Position numbers and translations under genes: made by a program
From: a bacterium
GTDB lineage: Bacteria; Planctomycetota; Planctomycetia; Pirellulales; Pirellulaceae
Reading direction: 5' to 3'
DNA: 5,577 bases
Assembly (NCBI GenBank): GCA_030432015.1
Contig: JAUIHJ010000576.1
Location: 1-5,577, forward strand
Shown here: one piece after another, positions 4,742 through 5,577 of the stretch
Numbering within the stretch: position 1 is the stretch's first letter
Layout of the letters: each line of letters begins with the position of its first letter
Notes under the pieces: generated by a model
Databases searched by the model: none
The model's input: only the letters and a program-made list of their open reading frames with translations
What the model was told of the DNA's origin: nothing

Positions 4742-5577
4742 ATTTGCCTATACCGCTCGCGACGCCAAGGGTCAAAAGACGACTGGCAATATTACGGCCG
4801 GTTCCGAACGCGAGGCGGTATCCGTGCTGGCTGGTCGATCACTGTTTCCGATCAGTGTGGCGGCCAAGGGCGAATCGGTACGATTGAGCTTGAATCGTGG
4901 GGTCAGCGGCCAGGTGATGGCCGTTACGTATAGCCAGTTGTCGTCGCTGCTGCGAAGTGGCGTTCCTCTGCTGAGATCGATCTGCATTCTTCGCGACCAG
5001 ACTTCCAACCGCCGTCTTAAGACGGTGTTGGACGAAGTTCACGGTCGAGTTGAAGAAGGGACCGGGCTGGGGGAAGCGATGGCTCGACATCCACGCGTGT
5101 TCAGCGAAATGGCCATCAACATGGTACGGGCCGGCGGCGAAGGCGGCTTCCTGGAGGAAGCCCTCGATCGCGTCGCCCATTTCACCGAGGAATACGAGGA
5201 TCTCAAGTCGCGCACGGTCGGAGCGTTGGCCTACCCGGTATTTCTGGGGGTCATTGGTTTCGCGGTCGTGGCCGTCTTGATCGTCGGGTTTGTCCCGAAG
5301 TTCGCTGTCATGTTCGAGAGCCTGCGCGAACGGAACGAGCTGCCGGTGCTGACCGATTGGCTATTGTGGTTCAGCGAAACGGTGCGTGGCTACGGCATCG
5401 TCATCCTGGCGGTGGCCGCGGTGGTTGGTGCATTCGTCTACGTACGTGCTGCGACTGAGTCGGGGCGGCGGCTGATTGACATGATCAAACTCAAGATTCC
5501 GGTGGTGGGCGGGATCTTTGCGAATCTGGCGGTCGCGCGGTTTTGTCGAGTCCTCGGCACCATGCTGCGTAACGGCG
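4734..5577 (+). CDS. gspF: GspF/PilC-family inner-membrane platform protein, N-terminal 281 aa; 3' partial
   Basis: Polytopic inner-membrane protein that couples the GspE ATPase to pseudopilin assembly. The frame runs without a stop to the right edge. The family is about 400 aa, so roughly 120 residues are missing. The start at 4734 gives the typical N-terminus (MPEFAYTARDAKG, then the A-x-S-x-x-EA-x-x-x-L region, about 1-42). The first T2SSF domain spans about 66-189: YSQLSSLLRSGVPLL (66-80), the GxGLGEA segment (near 109-115), F123-M130 followed by RAGGEGG (132-138), and the ALAYPVF helix entry (164-170). Transmembrane segments are at about 166-187 and 221-238. The second T2SSF domain has just begun at the edge (ARFCRVLGTMLRNG, 268-281), mirroring the start of the first. 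The gene follows gspE by 165 bases, an order common in T2SS and pilus clusters. The start has no clear ribosome site. Assignment is firm; GspF versus PilC is not resolvable here. Confidence 0.94.
   Translation, partial: MPEFAYTARDAKGQKTTGNITAGSEREAVSVLAGRSLFPISVAAKGESVRLSLNRGVSGQVMAVTYSQLSSLLRSGVPLLRSICILRDQTSNRRLKTVLDEVHGRVEEGTGLGEAMARHPRVFSEMAINMVRAGGEGGFLEEALDRVAHFTEEYEDLKSRTVGALAYPVFLGVIGFAVVAVLIVGFVPKFAVMFESLRERNELPVLTDWLLWFSETVRGYGIVILAVAAVVGAFVYVRAATESGRRLIDMIKLKIPVVGGIFANLAVARFCRVLGTMLRNG

Overview
The window looks like part of a planctomycete (Pirellulales-like) chromosome. This rests on the high G+C content, secreted proteins with Gly/Arg/Phe-rich tails, a tandem Spy/CpxP-like helical protein of a type common in planctomycetes, and a dispersed type II secretion (T2SS) or type IV pilus-like gene set. 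The lineage is inferred from protein style; no rRNA or marker gene is present. All four convincing genes are on the + strand, and both ends of the window cut through a gene.

Layout. (1) 1-1423: C-terminal part of a secretin-N-domain protein. Its frame is open to the left edge. It has two full N1/N3-like domains, then half of another, and ends in a Ser/Thr stretch and an RGG/FGG tail with no secretin beta-barrel. (2) 1424-2014: about 590 bases with no convincing gene, a few short inverted repeats and a weak promoter candidate. (3) 2015-2791: an exported 258-aa protein with a signal peptide, Gly-rich ends and two Spy/CpxP-like helical units. (4) 2856-4568: a complete GspE/PilB-type assembly ATPase of 570 aa with intact Walker A, Asp box, Walker B, His box and tetracysteine zinc motif. 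(5) 4569-4733: a gap with a strong hairpin, a good -10 box and a 14-codon mini-ORF that overlaps the next start. (6) 4734-right edge: the first 281 residues of a GspF/PilC inner-membrane platform protein.

How they fit. GspE powers, and GspF anchors, assembly of a pseudopilus or pilus. The secretin-like protein would act at the outer side of the envelope, but as seen it has no pore-forming domain after its N-domains, so it is more likely a periplasmic scaffold or partner than the channel. The helical exported protein between it and gspE has no known role in secretion; its Gly/Arg/Phe sequence resembles the tail of the secretin-like protein, which suggests a shared surface property or partner. 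The most notable points are the barrel-less secretin-like protein with loop insertions and a repeated F-x-R-A-L motif, its compositional match with the exported helical protein, and a GspE N-terminal domain with MshEN-like (c-di-GMP-binding family) motifs that lack the leading arginines. No mobile element, CRISPR array or RNA gene was seen.
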